From positions 1-64,000 of the forward strand of contig JAEXRW010000030.1 in NCBI GenBank assembly GCA_023454175.1: a stretch of DNA of 64,000 bases, read 5' to 3'. Shown here one piece after another: positions 34,601 to 43,438 of this stretch (the first letter of the stretch is position 1; each line of letters opens with the position of its first letter). Both the position numbers and the translations under genes were made by a program. The notes below the pieces were generated by a model that was not told where the DNA came from, ran no database searches, and saw only the letters and a list, made by a program, of their open reading frames with translations. The DNA comes from Bacillota bacterium. GTDB taxonomy: Bacteria; Bacillota; Clostridia; Christensenellales; JAEXRW01.

Positions 34601-35437
34601 CTAGATGAAATTTAAACTGATATCAGCCGCCCGAACACTGTGGGTGAGGGCGCCGATGGAAATGAGGTCTACACCTGTCAGCGCGACCTGATGCAGATCC
34701 TTGTCGCCCATGTTGCCCGAAGCCTCCACGAGCGCCCGGCCATTGATCATTTTCACAGCGACAGTCATGTTTTCCACTGACATATTATCCAGCATGATGA
34801 TATCCGCCGATGCAGCGAGCGCCTCTTCGACCTGCGCAAAATCCTCCACTTCGACTTCGATCTTCAGCGTGTGGGGGGCAAATCTCCGCGCGCCCTCGAT
34901 GACCTTCGTAATGCCGCCGGCCGCCTTTATATGGTTATCCTTGATCAATATCCCGTCGGACAGGTTGAAGCGGTGGTTGAAGCCTCCGCCGACCCGGACG
35001 GCGTATTTTTCCAGGACACGAAGGCCCGGCGTGGTCTTGCGGGTATCCACGATCCTGGCTTGGGTCCCGGCTACGCTATCCACGGCCCTGCGCGTCTGCG
35101 ATGCGATCCCGGACATATGCTGGAGCAGATTCAGCGCGACCCGTTCGCCCAACAGAATGCCGCGCGCCGGCCCTCTGATGCCCGCTATGACGGTACCCTT
35201 TTCAACGCTCGCTCCATCGCTGAAATGGAGCTCGAGCGTGATGGAGGGATCTACTTTTTCAAATACACGCACGACCACAGGCAGGCCGCAAAGGATGACA
35301 GCCTCCTTGGCAATGAAACTGCCGGTTATCGTCATCGATTCATCGACTGTAGACAATGTCGTAATATCACCGGAACCGATATCCTCGGCGAGGGCCTGCG
35401 ATATGATAGCGTCTGCAAGGTGGATATCAAACATCAT
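34601..35437 (-). CDS. nadC: Nicotinate-nucleotide pyrophosphorylase (carboxylating)
   Basis: 278 residues, standard length for quinolinate phosphoribosyltransferase, which makes nicotinate mononucleotide from quinolinate and PRPP. Typical stretches are EDIGSGDITT near the N-terminus, ALNLLQHMSGIASQT, the substrate-binding DTRKTTPGLR, and IMLDNMSVE, with EASGNMGDKD close to the end. Its ATG overlaps the nadB stop by four bases (ATGA). It is the last gene of the nadA-nadB-nadC operon for de novo NAD synthesis. Confidence 0.96.
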   Translation of the reverse strand: MMFDIHLADAIISQALAEDIGSGDITTLSTVDESMTITGSFIAKEAVILCGLPVVVRVFEKVDPSITLELHFSDGASVEKGTVIAGIRGPARGILLGERVALNLLQHMSGIASQTRRAVDSVAGTQARIVDTRKTTPGLRVLEKYAVRVGGGFNHRFNLSDGILIKDNHIKAAGGITKVIEGARRFAPHTLKIEVEVEDFAQVEEALAASADIIMLDNMSVENMTVAVKMINGRALVEASGNMGDKDLHQVALTGVDLISIGALTHSVRAADISLNFI

Positions 35438-36993
35438 GCCTTCTCCTCATTCGTGTAATCGCTGCGGTAATGCGCGCCTACGCTTTTTTTCCGCTCCAGG
35501 GCAGCCTGAATGATGGTAAGCGCGACCGAAACCATATTGTACGTTTCCATTTCCTTGAGCGTGCACAGCACGGAAGGCTCCAGCCTTTCCCGCATGGCGG
35601 ATACGCTCGCGTATGCCTCGCGCAGGCCGGCCTCATTGCGGGAGATGCCGCATTTTTTGGTCATGGATTCGCGCAGCTCGGTGCGGAAGGAGTCGATATC
35701 GATCTCGTTATCCGTTCTGAGCGCATCCAATGCTATATCAGGTTCACCCGATAACGCCCTGCCGGATTGATTTATATCCTCCGCACAATGGCGCCCGAAA
35801 ACGAGGCATTCCAGAAGGGAATTGCTGGCGAGCCTGTTGGCGCCGTGAACGCCGGTGCATGCCGCCTCGCCGCAGGCATACAGACCGGGAATGCTGGCGC
35901 GGCCGGACAGATCGGTCTCAATCCCTCCCATGAAATAGTGCTGTACCGGGATGACGGGGATCCAGTCAATGGCGATATCGATATCCCGCCGCATGCACTC
36001 ATGATAAATGGTGGGGAAGCGCTTCATGAGGAAATCCCTCGGGCGGGAAGTGATATCCAGATAGACATTTGGGATATCATACATGCGCATCTGCCGGATG
36101 ATGGCGCGGGAGATCACGTCTCGGGGGGCCAGGTCGGCCAGCGGGTGTATCTCCTGCATAAACCGTTCGCGGCGCCTGTTCCGGAGGACTGCGCCTTCAC
36201 CGCGCAGTGCTTCGGAGATGAGGAAAAACCGGCCCTTCGTGTCCGGATGGACCAGGGCGGTGGGGTGGAACTGGACGAATTCCATATCCTTGAGCGCAGC
36301 ACCCGCGCGCTGCGCAGCAGCAATACCATCCCCCGATGCACAACGGGCGTTCGTACTATTGCGGTAAATGCGGCCTATGCCGCCGGAAGCCACGATAACG
36401 CTGGGCGCGGCGATGTATTTATACCGGATGGAGCCGTCCGCCACGATGACGCCCGTTGCTTCGCCATGCTGGTCCGTTATGATATCCACCAGAAAGGAAT
36501 CATGCATGAAGTCAATATTGGTTCGTTCCGCCGCAACTTCCAAAAGCCGCTTCGTCAGATGATACCCCGTGGAATCCCCGCCGCAATGGACGATACGGTT
36601 ATGGGAGTGCGCACCCTCGCGGGTGATCTGGAACCGGCCGTTTGCATCCATATCAAAGGGGACGCCGAGCTGGGCCAGTTTCCGTATATCCCCGGGGCCT
36701 TCCGTCACGAGCACACGGACGGATCCTTCATCACACAAACCTGCGCCGGCAAAGAGCGTGTCTGTGACATGCTGCTCGGTGGCATCACCCGAATCAATGA
36801 CAGCGGCGATCCCCCCCTGGGCATACATGGAGTTGCTCTCTTCCTTCCCGGCCTTATCGACCACGATACACGACCTGGATGGATCCAGATTCAGTGCGGC
36901 ATAAAGCCCGGCCACGCCGCTGCCAATGATGACAACATCCGTCTTCAGGCGTTCGATCTGATCGAATTCTCCGTCAAAAACGTACCTTCTCAA
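35434..36993 (-). CDS. nadB: L-aspartate oxidase
   Basis: 519 residues from a TTG start placed eight bases after AAGGGG. A longer frame exists but its extra N-terminus is unlike the family and runs into nadA. The FAD-binding GSGVAGLYAAL is followed by the succinate dehydrogenase-like flavoprotein fold, with HPTAL, the RGEGAVLRN active-site loop and the GGIETDLSGRASIPGLYACGEAACTG-type FAD/capping signature (only parts cited). It oxidises L-aspartate to iminoaspartate for NadA. In an anaerobe fumarate would be the likely electron acceptor. Confidence 0.96.
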   Translation of the reverse strand: MRRYVFDGEFDQIERLKTDVVIIGSGVAGLYAALNLDPSRSCIVVDKAGKEESNSMYAQGGIAAVIDSGDATEQHVTDTLFAGAGLCDEGSVRVLVTEGPGDIRKLAQLGVPFDMDANGRFQITREGAHSHNRIVHCGGDSTGYHLTKRLLEVAAERTNIDFMHDSFLVDIITDQHGEATGVIVADGSIRYKYIAAPSVIVASGGIGRIYRNSTNARCASGDGIAAAQRAGAALKDMEFVQFHPTALVHPDTKGRFFLISEALRGEGAVLRNRRRERFMQEIHPLADLAPRDVISRAIIRQMRMYDIPNVYLDITSRPRDFLMKRFPTIYHECMRRDIDIAIDWIPVIPVQHYFMGGIETDLSGRASIPGLYACGEAACTGVHGANRLASNSLLECLVFGRHCAEDINQSGRALSGEPDIALDALRTDNEIDIDSFRTELRESMTKKCGISRNEAGLREAYASVSAMRERLEPSVLCTLKEMETYNMVSVALTIIQAALERKKSVGAHYRSDYTNEEKA

Positions 36994-37015
36994 AAAGTCA
37001 TCCCCTTTGCAAAAT

Positions 37016-37927
37016 CTAAACAGCCAGCATCCGCTCGAGACTCGCGGCTGCTTTGCCGATGATCTCCGGTTCCAGTTCGACAGGATGGACCATTTCTTCA
37101 AGCGCATGGAGCAAATCGTTCAGCGTGGTCATTTTCATATTGGGACAGGTGAGCTTGCCTGTGACGGAATAAAAACGCTTTTTCGGACTGAGCTGCTCCA
37201 GCCGGTGGAACACGCCGCATTCCGTACCGATGATGAACGAATCATGGTCGGATTTCACGGTATGATCGATGATCTGGGCCGTGCTGCCCGTAAAATCCGC
37301 GGTATCCACCACCTCGGGCCTGCATTCCGGATGCACAAGGACCATGGCGCCGGGGTGGTCTGCCCTAGCCACCTGAATATCTGACACGGTGATCCTGTCG
37401 TGCACATTACAGTACCCGGGATGGAAGATGAACGCCTTGTCTTTGACAAAACGGGAAACATAATGCCCGAGATTACGGTCGGGTATAAAAATGATCTCCT
37501 TTTCCCGCAGCGACTGGACGATCTTTACCGCATTGGAAGAGGTGCAGCAGATGTCGCTCACGGCTTTCACAGCCGCGCTGGAATTCACATAGCAAACCAC
37601 GGCCGCATTTGGATGCTGCCGCCGCAAGGCCAGTACATCCTCCGGCGTGACCATGTCCGCCATGGGGCAGCCAGCCCTGCGGTTGGGGAGGAGCACCGTC
37701 TTATGCGGGTTTAATATCTTCGCGCTTTCGGCCATGAAGAACACGCCGCAAAACACGATGACATCGGCTGACGTCTCCCTGGCTTTGCGGCTGAGATCGA
37801 GTGAGTCCCCGACGAAATCCGCCAGATCCTGAATCTCTGGCCGCTGGTACAAATGCCCCAAAATGACTGCGCCGCGCTCCTGACGCAAGGCGTTGATTCT
37901 TTCAATGATGTGTATCTGCTCGTCCAA
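37016..37927 (-). CDS. nadA: Quinolinate synthase
   Basis: 303 residues, [4Fe-4S] enzyme condensing iminoaspartate with dihydroxyacetone phosphate. Three Cys ligand positions are seen: in AGCPMADM, in HPECRPEV and in GKLTCPNMK. Start TTG at 37927 with AAGGATG upstream. The short gap to nadB (22 bases) indicates one transcript with nadB and nadC. No regulator binding site for NiaR or other NAD regulators was identified upstream. Confidence 0.96.
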   Translation of the reverse strand: MDEQIHIIERINALRQERGAVILGHLYQRPEIQDLADFVGDSLDLSRKARETSADVIVFCGVFFMAESAKILNPHKTVLLPNRRAGCPMADMVTPEDVLALRRQHPNAAVVCYVNSSAAVKAVSDICCTSSNAVKIVQSLREKEIIFIPDRNLGHYVSRFVKDKAFIFHPGYCNVHDRITVSDIQVARADHPGAMVLVHPECRPEVVDTADFTGSTAQIIDHTVKSDHDSFIIGTECGVFHRLEQLSPKKRFYSVTGKLTCPNMKMTTLNDLLHALEEMVHPVELEPEIIGKAAASLERMLAV

Positions 37928-38131
37928 TGAATCTCATCCTTTCCGTATCATAGTGTGCTTTCGGCAAACGGCAAACATCTATCCTGCACAAGAAAATCCA
38001 TTGGTAACTCTTAGAATAACACATATGGCGGCATATGGCATATCTTTTTTAAACAACATGCCTGCACCGTTCAGTAAGGCCATACATTCAATGAACCCCC
38101 CTTTTTAAACTATAAAGCCGTACTTAAATTA

Positions 38132-38161
38132 TTGCATGAACCAAAAAGGAAATTGTATAAT
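38132..38161 (+). promoter_or_regulatory. SigA-type promoter candidate
   Basis: TTGCAT at 38132-38137 and TATAAT at 38156-38161 with an 18-base spacer, about 60 bases before the NlpC/P60 gene at 38221. Confidence 0.65.
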
Positions 38162-38220
38162 GGGTAGAGCAGTTCCTCAGCAACACGACCACAAAAAATC
38201 TACACAACGGACGAGGTACC

Positions 38221-39423
38221 ATGAGAGACCTGATTCGAAAGATAGGGCAAAGGTTCAGATGCGCCTTCGGCGGCCGTAGGAGCCATTATACCGCGAGGTA
38301 CACCTTCAAATCCACAAAAAGCACCGCCAGGATCGGGAAGGCTTTCCAGCCCAGACGCAGGATGAAGCCCCTCTATATCGTCGCCATCGCATGTACAGCC
38401 GTAGCATGCGCGGTACTCGTCATCGTACTGTCCATCCCGCCAAAGCAGGATAATATCAAACCCCAGGATGCCGCATACATTACTCCCTCACCATCCCCCA
38501 CGGAAACGCCTGAAGTCTCCGCGGAACCGGACCTGGATGCGCCTCCGGATCTGGAGAACGGCCTGACGCGCGAGATGCATTCCATCGAAGTATCCAAGCT
38601 GCAAAAAAGGCTGATGGACCTGGACTATATGGAGCCCGACGAACCCACGGACTTTTACGGACCGATAACAGAGCGTGCGGTGTGGCTCTTTCAACGCAAG
38701 CATAAACTCCAGATAGACGGCATCGCGGGCCCCCAAACGCTCAAAACGATCTACGCTGCGGACGCCAAGCATTATACCGTCTATCTAGAAGACGACGGCC
38801 CGGATGTGACGGGAATACAGGACCGGCTGAAAGACCTCGGATACCTCAAGAACAAAGCCACAGGCCATTTCGGGACTTCAACGGCCAGCGCTGTGAAAGC
38901 GTTCCAAAAGCGGAACAGCCTCACGCCCGATGGAAATGTGGGGTCAAACACCCGCGAGGTCCTGTTCTCGGACGATGCCAGAAAAGCCGCCGCCTCGTCT
39001 TCGACCAATAAACCATCCACACCCACCTCCTACAGGAAGGCGGACAAACCGCCGGATGCAAACAAAGCGGCCGAACTCATCGATTTTGCCAAAATGCAAT
39101 TGGGGAAAAGGTATGTGCGCGGCGGAAAGGGTCCCGATACGTTTGACTGCTCGGGTTTCGTTTACTACTGCCTGAGTAATACGGGCACGAATATCGGCTA
39201 CAGGACTTCGGCGGGTTGGGCCAAAACATCCTATCCGCGGGTGACAAAAACAAGCGACCTGATGGCAGGGGATATCATCGTGTTCAACGGACATGTGGGG
39301 ATCTGCATGGGAGGCGGGCAGATGATCGACGCTTCCAGCACCCAGGGGGAAGTGAGGATAACGCCCATCACCGGCGGAACGTACTGGCGAAAGAATTTCC
39401 GCTTCGGCGCAAGGATCTTTTAG
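38221..39423 (+). CDS. Membrane-anchored peptidoglycan hydrolase: two PG-binding domains plus NlpC/P60
   Basis: 400 residues. A basic cytosolic N-terminus (~1-48), one membrane helix (~50-72), a Pro/Ser/Thr/Glu linker, two PG_binding_1 repeats (~118-182 and ~190-252, each with the DG(I/N)xGxxT(L/R) motif), a Ser/Thr/Pro linker and an NlpC/P60 domain (~285-400). Cys310 in FDCSGF and His358 in GHVGI are the catalytic pair. The catalytic domain is close to that of the c-di-GMP-controlled protein at 25994 (RGGKGPD.FDCSGFVYYCL). No riboswitch was seen before this one. Confidence 0.9.
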   Translation: MRDLIRKIGQRFRCAFGGRRSHYTARYTFKSTKSTARIGKAFQPRRRMKPLYIVAIACTAVACAVLVIVLSIPPKQDNIKPQDAAYITPSPSPTETPEVSAEPDLDAPPDLENGLTREMHSIEVSKLQKRLMDLDYMEPDEPTDFYGPITERAVWLFQRKHKLQIDGIAGPQTLKTIYAADAKHYTVYLEDDGPDVTGIQDRLKDLGYLKNKATGHFGTSTASAVKAFQKRNSLTPDGNVGSNTREVLFSDDARKAAASSSTNKPSTPTSYRKADKPPDANKAAELIDFAKMQLGKRYVRGGKGPDTFDCSGFVYYCLSNTGTNIGYRTSAGWAKTSYPRVTKTSDLMAGDIIVFNGHVGICMGGGQMIDASSTQGEVRITPITGGTYWRKNFRFGARIF

Positions 39424-39425
39424 GC

Positions 39426-39463
39426 GTGCAGGACATATTAACAAATTTCGTTTTTGTCTGCAC
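39426..39463. terminator. Hairpin between convergent genes
   Basis: GTGCAGGACA (39426-39435) and TGTCTGCAC (39455-39463) pair with one bulge, and an internal T-run occurs on the + strand. It lies between two convergent genes and may act for one or both. Confidence 0.4.
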
Positions 39464-39471
39464 ACCAAGCG

Positions 39472-40593
39472 TTATGTCACTGGCGGACCATGCTCCTTGA
39501 GATACTCCGCTATCAAAAGATCCACCATGCGGCCATAGCTTTTTACACCATCCTGCTGCATATTGGCCTTCAAATAGGTATTGTTCATGGCAGTAACGGC
39601 TTCCTCAGTTGGACCCTTGAAGCCGTCCCAGTATGCACTGTAATCATGCAGGTCTTTTTTCAGCGCATCGGAATACTGCGTGTTCAATTCCGAATAAAGG
39701 CCCCTGTCCGCATCGTACAGCGCGTTGGAAGCGTACAGGAGAGCCAGCATATCACCCGAGTATTGAAAATCCCTGTCTCCGCTTTCATGGCAAATATAAT
39801 AAGCGATGAAATTGGCCTCATCCTCCCGGGCAAAACCGTGCTGGTGCGCGGCCTCATGGCATGCGCCTGCGAGGAACGTGAGCATGGGGATATCGATATT
39901 CACATTGGCTTCGCCCGTGAAGGGAAAATAGACGCCGAGGATGCCGGAGTAGGACAACCCTTCGGATGCAAGCACCGGTTTTGGCATGCCGTAGCTGCCG
40001 CCGAAGAATTCGTTATTAGTCTCCTGCGCCACTTTCACATACAGTTCCGGTACCTTCTGCATGGCTTCCAGTTTGGTATAGCCGGAGATATAAACACCGT
40101 CATCCTGCTTCAGATCCCGGCGGAGGGCGTTGGCTTCATCGACAAGAGATCTGCACACAGCATACAGCACTTCTTTTTTGGAAGGTCCAATATCCAGCTG
40201 CATCGAAGCCGCAAGAGGCTGGCGCGCATAATTGAACCCCCAAAGGATGACAAAGGCTGTAAAAACGTTGGCTATGACTGCTATCAACGCGACAATGCGG
40301 CAGAGAAGACGGATGAACCGCTTGTCCGGACACACGATCAGTTTGATAAACGTATAAATCAGGAATGCGATGACGTACAAACAAAAACCGTACAGGAGGA
40401 ATTCACCCAACGAAAAGGGGAGGATACCCGTAGCGGTACTCAGGCCCTGACTGATGATTTTGAAAAATCCACGTGAATATATGTTTTCAATAAAACCGGG
40501 GACAAGGAACGAAAGACGGTACAGGACGTAAAAAAGAATGGCCGCGCCAATGAAACATGCATGTACAATCAAACGCTTTTTTATTTTCTCCAT
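39472..40593 (-). CDS. DUF3810-type membrane protein with zinc-protease-like motif
   Basis: 373 residues. Three membrane helices near the N-terminus (~10-35, ~60-90, ~100-125) are followed by a soluble domain containing HEAAHQHGFAREDEANF, a zincin-like HExxH variant (HEAAH) with a downstream Glu. This is the pattern of the DUF3810 family, whose substrates are unknown. The first ATG in frame is at 40608, but GAGGT sits just before the ATG at 40593. Convergent with the NlpC/P60 gene, so a wall link is possible but unproven. Confidence 0.8.
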   Translation of the reverse strand: MEKIKKRLIVHACFIGAAILFYVLYRLSFLVPGFIENIYSRGFFKIISQGLSTATGILPFSLGEFLLYGFCLYVIAFLIYTFIKLIVCPDKRFIRLLCRIVALIAVIANVFTAFVILWGFNYARQPLAASMQLDIGPSKKEVLYAVCRSLVDEANALRRDLKQDDGVYISGYTKLEAMQKVPELYVKVAQETNNEFFGGSYGMPKPVLASEGLSYSGILGVYFPFTGEANVNIDIPMLTFLAGACHEAAHQHGFAREDEANFIAYYICHESGDRDFQYSGDMLALLYASNALYDADRGLYSELNTQYSDALKKDLHDYSAYWDGFKGPTEEAVTAMNNTYLKANMQQDGVKSYGRMVDLLIAEYLKEHGPPVT

Positions 40594-40906
40594 AATGACC
40601 TCATACAAACAGAGAATATGGATAATCGGAATATAACCGCATGATATTTATATTCAACTTAAAAAGCGCAATCACAAATCAGACATGATCATATGTTATT
40701 TTGATAGTAGTATAGCACCTTGGCCCCGGAAAGGGTAATGAATTAGCTTACCATTCCGTCCTGATTATGCCTATTCATCAATACGGTGATAAATCATCAG
40801 GCATACAAAACGTTTTCGTTGTACATTCGGAAATACTTGCTATAATGAAACCGTCGATACATCTATTCAGCCATCCGAAACAATACAATATATGGGGGGA
40901 GCTTTC
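40594..40906 (+). other. Divergent intergenic region
   Basis: 313 bases between the DUF3810 and MFS genes. A TTGTAC...TATAAT pair (about 40820-40850, 16-base spacer) may be the promoter of the MFS gene. No other feature recognised. Confidence 0.4.
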
Positions 40907-42166
40907 ATGGAGGAGACCACAGGCATCAAGTACAAGGTTTATCCCTACCGCTGGGTCGTGCTGCTTTGCATGATACCCATTATCATATCCAGCGAAATTT
41001 TCTGGCTCACCTTTGCGCCTATCGCTACCGCTGCGGCGAAGTACTACCAGGTATCCAGTTTGAGCATCGATTTATTCTCAATGTCCTATATGTTCATGTA
41101 TATCGTTTTTACCATCCCGGCATCCTGGATCATCGAAAAATACGGTTTCAAGGTATCGGTCATTATCGGCTCAATCCTGACCGTGGTTTTCGGTGCAACA
41201 AGATTTGTGTTTGCAGAAAATTTTATCATTGTCCTTGTATCCCAATTCCTTTTGGCCGCAGGCCAGCCTTTCCTCGTGAATATATCGACGAAGGTTCCGG
41301 CCAATTGGTTCCCGCTGAAACAAAGATCGACCGCATCAGGATTACTCGTTATGGCACAATACTTGGGGTTCATTTTGGCTTTCGCCCTGTCGCCAAGACT
41401 ATATGATGACATGGGTATGAAGACGCTGCTGGGAATCTATGCAGGAATATCATTAATTTCGGCGCTGCTTGCCATTTTCTTAACCAAAGAAAAACCTGCA
41501 GTCCCCCCCGGACCAGAGGCACCCAAGGAATCCATGAACTTAAAGAATATGGGAAGGCTTTTGGTCAGCAAAAACTTTTCTTTGGTGCTCATCATCAGTT
41601 TTATATCTTTGGGCGTCTTCAATACGATATTGACAGTTATTGAACAATTTTTAAAACCCAAAGGTTTTACTTCCACGCAAGCCGGCGATGCAACCACAGC
41701 GTTTGTAGTGAGTGGGATCATAGCGGCCGTTGTTTTGCCAATGCTCTCGGATAAGATACGCAGAAGGACACCGCTTTTTGTCATTGCAATGCCGATCTTT
41801 GTATTGCTGCTCGTCGGGCTGACTTTCTTCACGGATTATATTCTGATTATCACGGTATGCGCACTTTTAGGCTTTCTCATCATGGGGCTTGGCCCGATAC
41901 TTTTCCAGCATGGGGCGGAAGTGGCTTATCCGATCCAGGAAGGCGCATCGTTTGGGACGATCATGTTTATGGGCCAGGTTTCCGGGATCTTATTCGTTCT
42001 CATTTTCCAAATGATATTTGATGCTACCCAGAATTATTTATGGCCGATGGTTTTCCTCCTTGTCCTTGTAGCAATCCAGGTGCCTCTGGCAGCATTTATG
42101 AAAGAATCGAAGATATTGAAAGATAGCAGGGAACAGTGGCTGGCAACCAAGAAGAGCCTGAAGTAG
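40907..42166 (+). CDS. MFS transporter
   Basis: 419 residues with about twelve membrane helices. The N-terminal YRWVVLLCMIPI...FWLTFAPIATAAAKYYQVS resembles the FLVCR-like branch of the major facilitator superfamily, whose eukaryotic members carry haem or choline; bacterial substrates are not known to me. Start at 40907 after GGGGGAG; an ATG 15 bases earlier is in frame but lies at the ribosome-binding site. It is monocistronic, ended by a strong terminator. Confidence 0.85.
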   Translation: MEETTGIKYKVYPYRWVVLLCMIPIIISSEIFWLTFAPIATAAAKYYQVSSLSIDLFSMSYMFMYIVFTIPASWIIEKYGFKVSVIIGSILTVVFGATRFVFAENFIIVLVSQFLLAAGQPFLVNISTKVPANWFPLKQRSTASGLLVMAQYLGFILAFALSPRLYDDMGMKTLLGIYAGISLISALLAIFLTKEKPAVPPGPEAPKESMNLKNMGRLLVSKNFSLVLIISFISLGVFNTILTVIEQFLKPKGFTSTQAGDATTAFVVSGIIAAVVLPMLSDKIRRRTPLFVIAMPIFVLLLVGLTFFTDYILIITVCALLGFLIMGLGPILFQHGAEVAYPIQEGASFGTIMFMGQVSGILFVLIFQMIFDATQNYLWPMVFLLVLVAIQVPLAAFMKESKILKDSREQWLATKKSLK

Positions 42167-42197
42167 TGTTTAAAGAATGGGGCCGTCATTACATTAG

Positions 42198-42226
42198 CCG
42201 GGGTGTTAAACATCCCGGTTTTTTTT
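42198..42226 (+). terminator. Intrinsic terminator
   Basis: CCGGGGTGT, loop TAA, ACATCCCGG (one G-U pair), followed by eight T. Confidence 0.92.
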
Positions 42227-42323
42227 GAGTATTACCAAATAGCACAAATTACAGATATTCACACAATATTTAACTATCATACCTCTGTGAACAGAAGGGA
42301 AAATATAAGCGGAGGTGCAGGAT

Positions 42324-42941
42324 ATGAAACGGATACTCGTTTTTATATTGATCACATTGCTCATACTATCGGGCAGTGTGTGCAGCGTTTTTGCAGAAAG
42401 CAAGGTCTATATTGTGCAGCCTGGTGATACCATGTGGGCTATCGCCGTAAGGTATGAGATCGGTCTGGATGAATTAAAAAAAGCCAATCCCCAGATAAAA
42501 AACGCTGCGCTGATTTATGTGGGCCAGAAGATCACGATACCCGAAGCGTCACCGCTGAAATCCCTTGAAACAGAGGTCATCAGACTGGTGAATGTGGAAC
42601 GCGGAAAACGTGGACTGGCATTACTGAAAGAAAACTGGGAACTCTCCCGTGTGGCCAGGCTGAAATCCCAGGATATGATCAACAAGGGGTATTTTTCGCA
42701 TACGTCTCCCACTTACGGCTCGCCTTTTGCCATGATGGAGGACTTTGGACTGCGTTTTTCTTCTGCAGCAGAGAACATCGCCCAAGGGCAGCGTACACCG
42801 CAGGAGGTCATGAACGCCTGGATGAACTCCGCAGGCCACAAAGCCAACATCCTATCCGGCGCGTATACACAGATCGGCGTGGGGGCTGCAAAGGCTGCCA
42901 ACGGTACACTTTACTGGACACAGATGTTCATAAGACCATAG
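42324..42941 (+). CDS. Secreted LysM and CAP-domain protein (SafA/YkwD-like)
   Basis: 205 residues: signal peptide (~1-25), one LysM domain (~28-72: YIVQPGDTMWAIAVRYEIGLDELKKANP-type, ending KITIP), and a bacterial CAP/SCP domain (~80-205) with LVNVERGKRGLALL, HTSPTYGSPF, AENIAQGQ and NSAGHKANIL. The pair His/Glu/His of the CAP cavity is present. Such proteins are common in spore-formers and often found in spore coats or the wall. GGAGGT is seven bases before the ATG. Biochemical role unknown. Confidence 0.9.
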   Translation: MKRILVFILITLLILSGSVCSVFAESKVYIVQPGDTMWAIAVRYEIGLDELKKANPQIKNAALIYVGQKITIPEASPLKSLETEVIRLVNVERGKRGLALLKENWELSRVARLKSQDMINKGYFSHTSPTYGSPFAMMEDFGLRFSSAAENIAQGQRTPQEVMNAWMNSAGHKANILSGAYTQIGVGAAKAANGTLYWTQMFIRP

Positions 42942-42962
42942 AAACATGGGAAGTTTATACCG

Positions 42963-42997
42963 ACATAAAAGGCAGGAAGCAAACCTGCCTTTTATGT
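42963..42997. terminator. Bidirectional intrinsic terminator
   Basis: ACATAAAAGGCAGG (42963-42976) pairs perfectly with CCTGCCTTTTATGT (42984-42997). The A- and T-rich flanks let it act on both converging transcripts. Confidence 0.85.
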
Positions 42998-43004
42998 ATA
43001 AGGA

Positions 43005-43211
43005 CTAGTCTGAATAACCACCCTTTACAACTAAATATATCAACGACATAGGTGAAATGAGTGTGGCAACGAAAGTAAGCCATGCGCATACCGCATCCCT
43101 GGTCAGCGCCGAAATCAATGCAAGTATGGGCCCAAGGATGAACATAATGATCAAAAACGCAAGCAACCCTTTCCGATACTTTTTCAAGAACCATCCCTCA
43201 TTCCTATTCAT
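43005..43211 (-). CDS. Small two-helix membrane protein, uncertain
   Basis: Up to 68 residues with two strongly hydrophobic segments (LLAFLIIMFILGPILALISAL and LTFVATLISPMSLIYLVV) separated by a short loop with Asp and Cys. A GAGGG site supports a shorter form starting at a TTG (43187). It ends at a terminator shared with the LysM-CAP gene. Not recognised; composition and RBS make it a plausible small membrane protein rather than chance. Confidence 0.45.
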   Translation of the reverse strand: MNRNEGWFLKKYRKGLLAFLIIMFILGPILALISALTRDAVCAWLTFVATLISPMSLIYLVVKGGYSD

Positions 43212-43438
43212 TTCAACGAATGAATCAAAATAGCGACCAGCACTTATTAAATGATATATATGTAAATTGAAAAATATTAATGGCTTTTTCTATTTGAGGC
43301 TAAATCACATGTGATAGGTCATCTCGCAGAGTCGGTTTTTGTCAGCCTCAAAGCCAGGCATAATTTGATAATTTCTGATAATTATGGTACTATCGAGTTA
43401 AACCTGGGCCGATGTAATATCTGGAGCAAGGAGACATT

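Noticed and set aside
35767..37062. 431-codon open frame on the + strand opposite nadB
   Set aside because: Antisense shadow of L-aspartate oxidase; no recognisable domain.
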